Part shown: in pieces, positions 1-7,419 of the stretch
How positions within the stretch are numbered: position 1 is the stretch's first letter
Layout of the letters: each line of letters begins with the position of its first letter
Source: Patescibacteria group bacterium
GTDB lineage: Bacteria; Patescibacteriota; JACMRA01
NCBI GenBank assembly: GCA_029935375.1
Contig: JAOZKL010000005.1
Span: 1-18,131, forward strand
DNA: 18,131 nt
Reading direction: 5' to 3'
Program-made: the position numbers and the translations under genes
Notes under the pieces: generated by a model
Told to the model about the DNA's origin: nothing
The model's input: only the letters and a program-made list of their open reading frames with translations
Databases searched by the model: none

Positions 1-1
1 T

Positions 2-178
2 GACTCTCGTCCAAGTTCAGATTCATCAGATGATGCTGGAGTTCTTGGTGCTACTGAAAAAGTTGCAGAGAAAGACTTTCCATATTGGGCGCTTGCGGCT
101 CTTGGTGCTGCACTAGTTCTTCTTATTGGAGTTGTTGCTGTAAAACAACATAAGAAAGACAAGGTAACATGGTATTAA
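2..178 (+). CDS. C-terminal end of a membrane-anchored surface protein (5' end outside window)
   Basis: Only the last 58 codons are visible, in the frame starting at base 2 and ending in TAA. The order is a Ser/Asp-rich linker (SRPSSDSSDD), a VLGAT motif, one hydrophobic helix (about residues 31-48, rich in Ala, Leu and Val) and a basic tail (KQHKKDK). This is the layout of a secreted protein held in the membrane by its C-terminus. A VLGA-like motif just before such an anchor is common in exported proteins of Patescibacteria (recalled knowledge, not checked). There is no LPXTG motif, so sortase attachment is not supported. The function of the missing ectodomain cannot be known from this window. 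Confidence 0.7.
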   Translation, partial: DSRPSSDSSDDAGVLGATEKVAEKDFPYWALAALGAALVLLIGVVAVKQHKKDKVTWY

Positions 179-188
179 GGTAAAACAT

Positions 189-194
189 TATAAT
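189..194 (+). promoter_or_regulatory. Possible -10 box for the small membrane gene
   Basis: A perfect TATAAT lies 8 bases before the ATG at 203, inside an AT-repeat run. No good -35 box is seen 16-18 bases upstream, so the gene may instead be read through from the preceding gene. Confidence 0.3.
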
Positions 195-202
195 ATATAT
201 AT

Positions 203-388
203 ATGTCTAAGATTTTATCAACATTATTTGCATTAGGGTCTGTATTATATGGACTATACTTATATTGGAATAAAAGCCAATATACAGATGGTCCATGGTG
301 GATATTGTTAATACTTATCTTTGCAGTTATTGTATTTTTACTTTATAATCTATTTGGTGGAAATAAAGATATTCAAAAACAAAAATAA
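203..388 (+). CDS. Small two-helix membrane protein, function unknown
   Basis: This 61-residue protein has two hydrophobic segments (about residues 5-20 and 32-50), separated by a short polar stretch with WNKSQYTDGPWW, and a basic C-terminus (NKDIQKQK). I do not recognise a family. No Shine-Dalgarno sequence precedes the ATG; a TATAAT lies 8 bases upstream. It follows the anchored surface-protein gene by 24 bases on the same strand, and a hairpin terminator follows it, so the two could form one transcript. The real-gene call rests on size, hydrophobic pattern, position between genes and the terminator placed just after it. Confidence 0.6.
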   Translation: MSKILSTLFALGSVLYGLYLYWNKSQYTDGPWWILLILIFAVIVFLLYNLFGGNKDIQKQK

Positions 389-417
389 TTGATATATTTA
401 TTTCTATATAAAAGACT

Positions 418-449
418 AGCTTCGCTATATATTGCGAAGTTTCTTTTTT
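418..449 (+). terminator. Rho-independent terminator after the small membrane gene
   Basis: An 8-bp stem (418-425 AGCTTCGC with 434-441 GCGAAGTT, one G-T pair) closes an 8-base loop and is followed by a T-rich tract (442-449). It ends the plus-strand transcript. On the other strand the T tract is weaker, so it may only partly stop the converging rluA-like transcript that ends at 460. Confidence 0.8.
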
Positions 450-459
450 GAGTAAAAAT

Positions 460-1455
460 TTATAATTTGTAGAACTCTTTGTTCACCTCCTTTCCATTTT
501 TCGTTTTTATTACTATCTTATTAGATACTAAACAGAATTCCTTTCCTTTTCCAATTTTTTTATATATTTTCTCAAACTCTTCTTTATTGATATCAGCTGG
601 AGATCCTTCGCTCATTGTACTATCAATATTCTTGTGAGACTTTCTTTTAGACCCTTTGTTATAAACATTGTCTTTGACAATTGGAAATCCTAAGGCCTCG
701 CATTGTAGTCGTATCTGATGAGTTCTACCTGTATGTATAGTTATTTTTAATATTGTTTTATTACATGCTTGAGACGAGAAGAGTGGTTCTATGTTTGATT
801 TTGCAAATCTAGCCTTTTCATCATATTGCTTAGCTTCTGATTCTGTCCAAAAAAGTTTTTGTCTAGTTGGACTTTTTTTATCTCTTACTTGCCAATTACT
901 AACTTCGTAGTTATTTTCAACAATTCCGTTTACTACAGTCAAATATTCTTTCGTTACACTTCTATTCCTAAACTGGTTCTGAAAGAAACTAAGATCATCA
1001 AGACTTCGTGCAACTAATAATAAGCCTTGTGTGTTTTTATCAATTCTATGTACTAGTCCAGCAGTTATTTTTGAATTAGAGTCATCCGGAGCAGTGTTAA
1101 TCATTTTCTTTTGTTCGCTATAGTTACTTGTTAACCATGTTATAAGATTATCTTTCTTGTGTCCAGCTCCTGGTTGTACGACAAGATTGTATGGTTTAAA
1201 TAGCAGTATATATTCATTAGTTTCTTTAACGATTTCTATGCTGTCAACATCTCCTGTTTCTCTGACGGGCCAATGTTTTATAGAGATTTCATCATAAGGT
1301 AATATCCATTGTAGTCTTTTTTTTATTAGTATACTATTAACACGCACGCCATAGCTTTCAATATTTTTTTGAATATCATGATTTGTATATTCTATACCTT
1401 CTTTCTTAACAAATTGTGTTATATATTTATGTAGTCTAGTTTTTTGGTTGTACAT
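460..1455 (-). CDS. RluA-family 23S rRNA/tRNA pseudouridine synthase
   Basis: Isomerises uridine to pseudouridine in structured RNA. Two signature blocks are present: HRIDKNTQGLLLVAR at about residues 136-150, with the catalytic Asp139 (family HRLDxxTSG), and HTGRTHQIRLQ at 241-251. The N-terminal 60 residues (LHKYIT, GVRVNSILIKKRLQWI) look like a divergent S4 RNA-binding domain, so the layout is RluD/RluC-like. At 331 residues it has normal length. The target uridine cannot be told from sequence. The ATG at 1455 is chosen because a -35/-10 pair ends 9 bases upstream; there is no Shine-Dalgarno sequence. It diverges from the MFS-like gene. Confidence 0.92.
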   Translation of the reverse strand: MYNQKTRLHKYITQFVKKEGIEYTNHDIQKNIESYGVRVNSILIKKRLQWILPYDEISIKHWPVRETGDVDSIEIVKETNEYILLFKPYNLVVQPGAGHKKDNLITWLTSNYSEQKKMINTAPDDSNSKITAGLVHRIDKNTQGLLLVARSLDDLSFFQNQFRNRSVTKEYLTVVNGIVENNYEVSNWQVRDKKSPTRQKLFWTESEAKQYDEKARFAKSNIEPLFSSQACNKTILKITIHTGRTHQIRLQCEALGFPIVKDNVYNKGSKRKSHKNIDSTMSEGSPADINKEEFEKIYKKIGKGKEFCLVSNKIVIKTKNGKEVNKEFYKL

Positions 1456-1464
1456 CTTAGAGAG

Positions 1465-1493
1465 ATGCTAGCTAATCTTTTCTTCCTTGTCAA
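1465..1493 (-). promoter_or_regulatory. Promoter of the pseudouridine synthase gene
   Basis: TTGACA (1493-1488), 17-base spacer, TAGCAT (1470-1465), then 9 bases to the ATG at 1455. Transcription would start about 2 bases before the start codon. The -35 box shares its bases with the -35 box of the opposite promoter. Confidence 0.65.
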
Positions 1494-1515
1494 TTGTTAT
1501 ATTCTTAACTATACT
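1487..1515 (+). promoter_or_regulatory. Promoter of the MFS-like gene
   Basis: TTGTCA (1487-1492), 17-base spacer, TATACT (1510-1515). The predicted leader is about 40 bases, the longest in this window. No Shine-Dalgarno motif is seen before the ATG at 1563. Confidence 0.55.
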
Positions 1516-1562
1516 TATTAGAGTAATTAAAGTCAATTTGAAATTATTTTATTAATAAAATT

Positions 1563-2192
1563 ATGTTAGAACATAAAAACAAGTTTAGTAAATTATTACA
1601 ATCATCTGGAAAAGTTGTATGGATACTCACTTTTGTTGATATTTTTACATGGGGTTTGTATGTAATTGTTACTAGTTTAAGCGGTTTATACCTTGCTAAT
1701 AAATTAGATAGTGATATAGTTCGTGTCGTTGGAATTGGCACATCTATTCATTTTGTTGTTAGAGCGTTTTTTCAGATACCTATTGGTTTGATTTTGGATA
1801 AGATAAAAAAGGACATAGATGAGATTATAATTCTTACAGTTTCAGTTGTTATAATGGGAGTGTCCGTAATATTGTATCCATATATTAAAACAGCTTCCTT
1901 CTATTATCTATTACAATTTTTGTTTGGAATTGGGGCTTCTATGAATCTTGTTTCTTGGAGGAAATTATTTGCAAAAAATCTTGATGAAAATAGGGAAGGT
2001 ATGCAATATGCAGTGTATGGTGCAATTATGAGTCTGGCTATAGCAATATTTGGAGTAGTTGCTGGTATATTTGCAAATAAAGGGCAATATTATTTTGATA
2101 CTGTAATGACATTGATGGGTAGTATTATCATAGTTGGATCGCTTCTTTCATTGAGCATCTTAAAAGTTAGCAAAAGAAAATCTTTCAAATAG
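1563..2192 (+). CDS. Half-size MFS-like membrane protein
   Basis: A 209-residue protein with about six hydrophobic helices. After the second helix it carries IPIGLILDKIKKD, resembling motif A of the major facilitator superfamily (GxLaDrxgrk), which sits between helices 2 and 3 and helps couple transport. Full MFS proteins have 12 helices and about 400 residues, so this is half a transporter. It may dimerise, be a degraded remnant, or belong to a small six-helix family. The C-terminus is basic (KVSKRKSFK). No frameshifted second half is visible: a complete cysteine desulfurase starts 45 bases downstream. Substrate unknown. Confidence 0.7.
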   Translation: MLEHKNKFSKLLQSSGKVVWILTFVDIFTWGLYVIVTSLSGLYLANKLDSDIVRVVGIGTSIHFVVRAFFQIPIGLILDKIKKDIDEIIILTVSVVIMGVSVILYPYIKTASFYYLLQFLFGIGASMNLVSWRKLFAKNLDENREGMQYAVYGAIMSLAIAIFGVVAGIFANKGQYYFDTVMTLMGSIIIVGSLLSLSILKVSKRKSFK

Positions 2193-2199
2193 TTATTTT

Positions 2200-2227
2200 T
2201 TGACAGTTCTTATTTTATAATTTAAAT
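2200..2227 (+). promoter_or_regulatory. Promoter of the cysteine desulfurase gene
   Basis: TTGACA at 2200-2205 with a -10 candidate TTAAAT at 2222-2227 (16-base spacer), 10 bases before the ATG at 2238. An 18-base spacer would give AAATAT and 8 bases. Either places the transcription start close to the ATG. A TATAAT at 2215-2220 is only 9 bases from the -35 box, too close to be used with it. Confidence 0.5.
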
Positions 2228-2237
2228 ATTTAAATAT

Positions 2238-3338
2238 ATGAAAAAAGTATATCTTGATAACGCTTCTTCTACTGTCATTGACCCGTCAATCAAAATTCTA
2301 CTAGACAATGCGTTAGCAGAAGGGTGGGCTAATCCAAATTCTCTTCATAGAGCTGGTCAAGATGCGGCTTTGTTTTTATCAGATTCTCGTGATTTGGTTG
2401 CGAGTGTGCTTAATTGTAGTTCAGATGAGATTATTTTTACATCTTGCGCTACAGAGTCTAACAATCTGGTGATAAAAAGTTTTAATATCAACGAAGTTTT
2501 ATCAACTAAGATAGAGCATGATTCTATATTTTTACTTACCAAGAATCATATAAAAGTAGATGCTGATGGTTTTGTAGATATATCGGACCTTGAATCGAAG
2601 CTAAATAGCAGTATAAAACTTATTAGTATTATTTTGGTAAATAACGAAATTGGTGTTATTCAGCCTCTTGATAAGATTGTAAGTGTTGTAAAGAGTTTTA
2701 ATCCAAATATTTTGATACACATAGACGCTTCTCAAGCCCCTCAGCATGTTTCACTAGATGTAGAAAAACTCGGTGTAGACTTGATGACTCTTTCTGGTCA
2801 GAAGATTTATGCTGGAAAAGGAGCTGGTTGTTTGTATTCGAAAAAAAGTGTAAAATTAAACCCGTTGATATTAGGAGGTGGGCAGGAAAGCAATAATAGA
2901 TCTGGAACACAAAATGTACCAGCGATACATGCCTTTGCTAATGCTCTTAAACTTTGCAAACAAACCCTTGAAAAGGAGAATAAGAGGCAAGTGGTATTGA
3001 GAGATCTTATAATAAATAGTTTATTATCAGAAACAGTTATTATAAATGGTTATTGGTCTGAAGGTGATTATCAAAATAGGGTGGCTAATAATATAAATTT
3101 AACAATAAAAGGTGTGGATACTCAGGTTCTTACAACATTTATAGACCTTAAAGGTTTTTGTATTAGTGGTGGAAGCGCTTGTCACAGCGGTGCAATTGCA
3201 ACTACAAATAGAATTATTGAACAGCTCCACAATCACAGTGGTGCAAATATACGTGTAACTATTGGTCGCTTTACTACAAAAGAAGAAATCGAGAGTTTTA
3301 TTATAGCTTTTAAAGAGGCAATAAAGCTCTTTGCCTAA
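2238..3338 (+). CDS. Cysteine desulfurase (NifS/IscS family, class V aminotransferase)
   Basis: A PLP enzyme that takes sulfur from L-cysteine as a persulfide for tRNA thiolation or Fe-S assembly. Seen: YLDNASST at the N-terminus, NPNSLHRAG (33-41), CATESNN (70-76), NNEIGV (135-140), HIDASQ (161-166), the PLP-binding Lys189 in SGQKIYAGKGAG, GGGQESNNRSGTQNVP and the active-site Cys315 in SGGSACHSG. At 366 residues it is close to the usual IscS/NifS length. The residue before the PLP lysine is Gln where IscS and SufS have His. No scaffold (IscU, SufU) or thiouridylase (MnmA) gene is next to it. The 3' end lies 5 bases from the converging virB4-like gene. Confidence 0.93.
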   Translation: MKKVYLDNASSTVIDPSIKILLDNALAEGWANPNSLHRAGQDAALFLSDSRDLVASVLNCSSDEIIFTSCATESNNLVIKSFNINEVLSTKIEHDSIFLLTKNHIKVDADGFVDISDLESKLNSSIKLISIILVNNEIGVIQPLDKIVSVVKSFNPNILIHIDASQAPQHVSLDVEKLGVDLMTLSGQKIYAGKGAGCLYSKKSVKLNPLILGGGQESNNRSGTQNVPAIHAFANALKLCKQTLEKENKRQVVLRDLIINSLLSETVIINGYWSEGDYQNRVANNINLTIKGVDTQVLTTFIDLKGFCISGGSACHSGAIATTNRIIEQLHNHSGANIRVTIGRFTTKEEIESFIIAFKEAIKLFA

Positions 3339-3343
3339 CTTTT

Positions 3344-5656
3344 TTACATCTCTTTAGGGTCTGTTGTAATAATCTTATGTTCGGTTGGGAAGGCTATTAT
3401 TTCTATAGCAACGTGTCGAGGCCCTGCAAAGAATATCCCTTGTCCGACACTTGATTGTAGAAGCACTTGTTTTTCACCATCAGTTAGTGCAAAAATATCT
3501 CCAATCGCATCAATCGCCGCACTTGATTGTTTTAGTAGGATTTTCATTGCAGAGTTGGTTACAATTGGCCTTCCGTAAGGTGATTTTAGAAAATCCCCAA
3601 CATCTTGTGTAATCGTTGTTACGCCAAGCCAATATTTACGAGCTCTCTTAACCAGTCCGAATAAGAATTTTGCAGAGTCTTCATTTTGCATCATTATCCA
3701 AGCCTCGTCTACAACCAAAACACGCTGTTTCTTTTCTGATCTTATTTCATTCCAAATATATTTAAGTAATATATACATGGCTATTGGCCTTAGTTGATCA
3801 ACTAAATCTCTTATATTAAAAACAAGGAAGTTGTTTCCTACATTGATATTTGTTCTTTGGTTAAACATCCCAGCAAAAGTTCCTTCTGTGTATCTATACA
3901 ATCTTTGCGCTAAGCTTTCACCGCCTACGATACCATTGAGAATATCTACAAGATCTCCCATGGTTGGAGGGGTTATACTAGCAAGGTCAGAATCTTCTGT
4001 GATATCTCTTTTTGCATAAGTTTCTTTCAGGGCTCTTTCCATCATGGAACTCTCTGTTGGATTTAGTTCTCCAACCATTAGACTTATTAGTCCCATTAAA
4101 TCGATTATTGCAGATCGTAAAATATCAGCGCTTGATTCTCCAGGGAGTGGCTTTGGTAGATCAAACGGATTGATACGGTTTACAGAGTTCAGACTCATGT
4201 TTATATATGTTCCGCCAACGGTATTGGCCAATGTTTCATATTCATTCTCTGGGTCTATTACGATTACAGAAGTTCCAATCATTAGACTACGTAATATTTC
4301 CAATTTCACTGTGTAACTTTTACCAGCTCCAGATGTAGCAAAGATTACAGAATTTGCATTCTCCAATTCAAATCTATTGAATATGACCAGGGATGTATTG
4401 TGTCTATTGATTCCATACAATATTCCAGAGTCAGATGAAAGGTCAGAAGAGACAAATGGAAAACTCGCGGATAATGGGCCTGTGTTCAGATTGGTAAAGA
4501 CATTTAAATCATCTTTTAGTATAGGTAATGCAGAATTGAAACCATCATCCATCTGTAAAGCAGATCTTTTTATAATTATATTTTGCCTGCTTAACATGTC
4601 TTCTATTGACTTGCTGTTTCTTTCAAGCTCTTCTTTTGTATCTGCATATACATTTACATAAATTCCTACTCGGAAGAACTTTTCTGTTCCTTGTTGTATT
4701 GCATCTCGCAGGCTTTCTACATCTCCGGCTGCGGTTTCTAATGCTACATCTCTAGCTTCTCCCTTTTCACTATTTATTTGCAGAGATGCTTGGATTTTGC
4801 CTACCTTACCCTTTAATTCTTTCAACACCTCTCCAGAATCTCTTGGGTATATAAAGATTGACAAATCCAGAGGTATATCTGCGTTTACAATACCTTCTAA
4901 CCAACCACTTGATATAACACGTGGATATGTTAAAACAAAATGGCTTCTAATAAATTTTGTACCAATTTGCAATAGTCCGGTTTCAATTTTTACAGCACTG
5001 GGAGCCATTAGATCACGAATTGTGCTAACTCCTTTCAAATGGTTTTTTTGATTTTCTATTAAAGCCTTCTCAATTTCAATTTGTGTTTGTATAACCTCTT
5101 TTCTTAGGGATTCTCTATCAAGACTTCTTAGATATCTAGGATCGTTATGGTTTTGATTTCCCCTTCTTTGATTTCCTATATTTTGAGGCCTTCTATGTAA
5201 CTGTCTAGGGTCTGGACGACCTCTAAGCTGCCTTAGATTTCTTGTTGGGTTTGTAGGTCTTGCTCCACGATTTATACTCGGTCTGTTTCTCTGTTGTTGT
5301 GTTCTTGTTGTGTTTCGTGAGATATCGCCAAGTTGTGGAGTTCTCATCTTGTTGTTAGGTGAGATTCTTCTTCGTAACTGTGATGGATCTAATCTTCTCT
5401 GCTTTTGTTCTGTTTGAACTGTATTTATATGTGCATTGCTTCGTAATTTTGCTAATTTATTAGAATGAGGCGATGGTGCGTTACTAGAGTTAGATTGGGT
5501 TGTATTCTGTCTTTGAAGGTCTTTTTGTTGTTTAGTATTGTTTGTTGTTACGTTTTTTTGGCGTTTTATAGCAGGCGCAAATTTACTCGGCTGTCTGGAC
5601 TGTTGTCCTCCTGTACTTTGCTGTGCTCTTGTATTTGTTTGATTATTTTCTGCCAT
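3344..5656 (-). CDS. VirB4-like type IV secretion ATPase with a long low-complexity N-terminus
   Basis: VirB4/TraC ATPases are membrane-associated motors of type IV secretion and conjugation machines. Counting from the upstream TTG at 5665: residues about 1-175 are Gln/Asn/Arg/Thr/Pro-rich and probably disordered and positively charged. A conserved body follows, with Walker A TSGAGKS (444-450), Walker B RVLVVDEAW (648-656) and TITQDV (about 684-689), a likely sensor segment. Without the extension the length is normal for VirB4. I prefer the ATG at 5656 (MAENNQ) over the TTG, because TTG is a weak start and a -10 box lies just upstream of both. No other T4SS gene is adjacent; the VirD4-like partner is 8 kb away. 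It could equally serve DNA uptake or protein export. Confidence 0.88.
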   Translation of the reverse strand: MAENNQTNTRAQQSTGGQQSRQPSKFAPAIKRQKNVTTNNTKQQKDLQRQNTTQSNSSNAPSPHSNKLAKLRSNAHINTVQTEQKQRRLDPSQLRRRISPNNKMRTPQLGDISRNTTRTQQQRNRPSINRGARPTNPTRNLRQLRGRPDPRQLHRRPQNIGNQRRGNQNHNDPRYLRSLDRESLRKEVIQTQIEIEKALIENQKNHLKGVSTIRDLMAPSAVKIETGLLQIGTKFIRSHFVLTYPRVISSGWLEGIVNADIPLDLSIFIYPRDSGEVLKELKGKVGKIQASLQINSEKGEARDVALETAAGDVESLRDAIQQGTEKFFRVGIYVNVYADTKEELERNSKSIEDMLSRQNIIIKRSALQMDDGFNSALPILKDDLNVFTNLNTGPLSASFPFVSSDLSSDSGILYGINRHNTSLVIFNRFELENANSVIFATSGAGKSYTVKLEILRSLMIGTSVIVIDPENEYETLANTVGGTYINMSLNSVNRINPFDLPKPLPGESSADILRSAIIDLMGLISLMVGELNPTESSMMERALKETYAKRDITEDSDLASITPPTMGDLVDILNGIVGGESLAQRLYRYTEGTFAGMFNQRTNINVGNNFLVFNIRDLVDQLRPIAMYILLKYIWNEIRSEKKQRVLVVDEAWIMMQNEDSAKFLFGLVKRARKYWLGVTTITQDVGDFLKSPYGRPIVTNSAMKILLKQSSAAIDAIGDIFALTDGEKQVLLQSSVGQGIFFAGPRHVAIEIIAFPTEHKIITTDPKEM

Positions 5657-5673
5657 GCTCGTCAAATGCTTTG

Positions 5674-5713
5674 ATTATAAAAAAATACTACAAAAGAAAA
5701 TCAATTTTGGCAA
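5674..5713 (-). promoter_or_regulatory. Promoter region of the VirB4-like gene (two -10 candidates)
   Basis: Option one is TTGCCA (5713-5708), 17 bases, TAGTAT (5690-5685). Option two is a perfect TATAAT (5679-5674) 17 bases before the ATG at 5656, with only TTGATT at 19 bases as a -35 box. They cannot be separated by eye. Confidence 0.45.
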
Positions 5714-5729
5714 GGGTTTAAATAACTGA

Positions 5730-5758
5730 TTGACAAAATAATTAAAATTTGAAATCAT
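5730..5758 (+). promoter_or_regulatory. Promoter of the RNase HI gene, predicted leaderless
   Basis: TTGACA (5730-5735), 17-base spacer, AATCAT (5753-5758), then exactly 7 bases to the ATG at 5766. The expected transcription start is the A of the ATG. Confidence 0.65.
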
Positions 5759-5765
5759 CTTTTTT

Positions 5766-6215
5766 ATGAAAGAGATTGTTTTATTTAGTGATGGAGGTAG
5801 TCGTGGTAATCCAGGAGCTGCAGGTTATGGTTTTGTTATATATGATGTTACGAAGAGAGTCTTTAATCCGAAGAATATTTCATCTGATTTTGATATTATA
5901 GGGCAGGGGTTTAAATATATAGGTGAGACTACGAACAATCAGGCAGAGTATCAAGGTATGTATGCGGGTATAGAGTATGTTTTAAATAATTTTGATCAAA
6001 TAGATCATTTGCATATTTATTTGGATAGTGAGCTTATAGTTAAACAAATGAATAGAATATATAAGATGAGAAATAAGGATCTTAAGCCATGGTTTGTTAT
6101 GTCAAACGAGATGCTGAAGAAGCTTGGATCGCTATATACGATCTCTCATATTAGGAGGGAGTACAATAAGGAGGCAGATGCTCTTGCTAATGTAGCTATG
6201 GACAGAGGTGAGTAA
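5766..6215 (+). CDS. rnhA: Ribonuclease HI
   Basis: Cuts the RNA strand of RNA-DNA hybrids (R-loops, primers). The four catalytic acids of the family are in order: Asp9 in FSDGGSRGNPG, Glu61 in NNQAEYQG, Asp87 in YLDSELIVKQMN and Asp138 in REYNKEADALAN. At 149 residues it has the usual length of a single-domain RNase HI, with no N-terminal hybrid-binding domain. The DGGSRGNPG form fits the RNase HI subgroup typical of many Gram-positive and CPR genomes. The ATG at 5766 begins 7 bases after a -10 box. The 3' end faces the lamin-tail gene with only 14 bases between stops and no hairpin. Confidence 0.95.
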   Translation: MKEIVLFSDGGSRGNPGAAGYGFVIYDVTKRVFNPKNISSDFDIIGQGFKYIGETTNNQAEYQGMYAGIEYVLNNFDQIDHLHIYLDSELIVKQMNRIYKMRNKDLKPWFVMSNEMLKKLGSLYTISHIRREYNKEADALANVAMDRGE

Positions 6216-6229
6216 GAACACTTTTTATT

Positions 6230-7312
6230 TTAATAGTACAAGAAGTTCCAATTTCTCATCCCAAATACATTTTTAGAAAGACTTTTCATTTCCTGTAAAA
6301 TTTTCATATGTTTTATATTAGGCTTTGATAGGTATAAATATGTTATAGATATAATCACTGCCATATAAAATTCTTGGCTTTTAATAACCGTATTGGTTGC
6401 AGAGAGTATTGTTGTAAAAATTGGTTGAGTTGTGTTTAGTTTTGCAAAATTATATACATTATATTGTAGTTGTTGTGGTTTTATAGTGGCAACTTGTAGA
6501 TTGTTTATTGCAATTTTTGGATTTAGATTGATGTTTTTATTCCATTTCTCTAAAAATGTTAGTGGTTTTATTACCTTTATTTTATTTGGAGCCTTTGTAT
6601 TGTTGATGTGTGTATTACTAGGAGCGGTCTTTATTGTATCAATTGGGGGTGTGATTATAATAGAATCCTCTATAGTTTCTTTTACAATATTTTTTGGTGT
6701 TCCAAAGTTGTTTTTATAGTATTCGTTAGTTGAAATTACCCAACTGTTCTTTTTTAAATCAAATTCTATACTATACTTTTTACCCGTTTTCATCTTTTGC
6801 TCTATTGTGTCTAAAACAGCAGAGTCTAAATTGACTTCAAAAATAACTTTACTATCTGGATTTATTAACTTAATCTGGATTGTCTTGTGCTCGTTGTTAC
6901 TAATGCGAAGGGTTTTTCCACTTTTTATATTAGGTTCTATATTAAGTTTCCTTAAGGCAGAATCAAAATTTACTTCATCATAAGCAATTATTATATACCC
7001 TCTTGGTTTTATATTAATATCCTCTGTTATATTAATAGTGTCTTCTTGATTTGTAGAGTTTCGTAATTGTATTTTCCAGTTTTTTAAATTTATAGCGTTT
7101 GAGCTGTTGTTGTATAATTCAAACCATTTATCGAATCCGCATCTATTTTTATCAGTTTCAATAGTTTTACATTTATTTTCTTGAATACTTCCAAAATAAT
7201 TTATCTCACTAATGATTAGTGAGTTGTTTGCACTGGCAAATGCAGCCGTGCTTGTCGATAAGATGATAACAGTAAATATAACAGCAAAAAATCTCTTTAT
7301 TATATTTCTCAT
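6230..7312 (-). CDS. Exported lamin-tail-domain (LTD) protein with a C-terminal membrane helix
   Basis: A 360-residue exported protein. It starts with a signal peptide (basic RNIIKR, hydrophobic core, AFASA-type cleavage site near residue 27). A lamin-tail-like beta-sandwich follows at about 30-165: LIISEINYFGS, DKWFELYNNSSNAINLKNW, KPRGYIIIAYD. Bacterial LTD proteins are usually surface or nuclease-linked. No nuclease motif is seen here. A Pro/Thr/Asn-rich linker leads to one hydrophobic helix (about 316-331, FYMAVIISITYLYL) and a basic tail. Two cysteines (in NKCK and NRCGF) could form a disulfide. It lies 30 bases after tRNA-Met on the same strand, so it may be cotranscribed with the tRNA; I see no clear promoter of its own. 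Confidence 0.75.
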   Translation of the reverse strand: MRNIIKRFFAVIFTVIILSTSTAAFASANNSLIISEINYFGSIQENKCKTIETDKNRCGFDKWFELYNNSSNAINLKNWKIQLRNSTNQEDTINITEDINIKPRGYIIIAYDEVNFDSALRKLNIEPNIKSGKTLRISNNEHKTIQIKLINPDSKVIFEVNLDSAVLDTIEQKMKTGKKYSIEFDLKKNSWVISTNEYYKNNFGTPKNIVKETIEDSIIITPPIDTIKTAPSNTHINNTKAPNKIKVIKPLTFLEKWNKNINLNPKIAINNLQVATIKPQQLQYNVYNFAKLNTTQPIFTTILSATNTVIKSQEFYMAVIISITYLYLSKPNIKHMKILQEMKSLSKNVFGMRNWNFLYY

Positions 7313-7335
7313 AATGTATTTTGCAGTTACTGTAT

Positions 7336-7342
7336 AAAAAAA
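7336..7342 (-). terminator. T tract directly after tRNA-Met
   Basis: Seven T residues on the minus strand follow the encoded CCA. With the tRNA stems acting as the hairpin, this may end or weaken transcription before the lamin-tail gene. There is no separate hairpin. Confidence 0.35.
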
Positions 7343-7419
7343 TGGTAGCGAAGATGGGGGTCGAACCCATGACCTCGGGCTTATGAGTCCCGCGCTCTAA
7401 CCAACTGAGCTACTTCGCC
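7343..7419 (-). tRNA. tRNA-Met (anticodon CAT)
   Basis: A 77-base cloverleaf with CCA encoded. The acceptor stem GGCGAAG pairs with CTTCGCT (G1-U72 wobble), the D stem is GCTC/GAGC, the anticodon loop is CTCATAA, and the T arm is ATGGG-TTCGACC-CCCAT. The C1-A72 mismatch of initiator tRNA is absent, so this is elongator Met, or an Ile tRNA with lysidine-modified CAT. The last anticodon-stem pair is A31 with G39, a mismatch. Seven T residues follow the CCA. The first 39 bases are also the 3' end of the upstream coding region. Confidence 0.95.

Noticed and set aside
7313..7335. Imperfect inverted repeat TACAGT-A-ACTGCA before the lamin-tail gene as an operator
   Set aside because: Only 6-base arms with one mismatch, no repeat elsewhere in the window and no regulator gene nearby.
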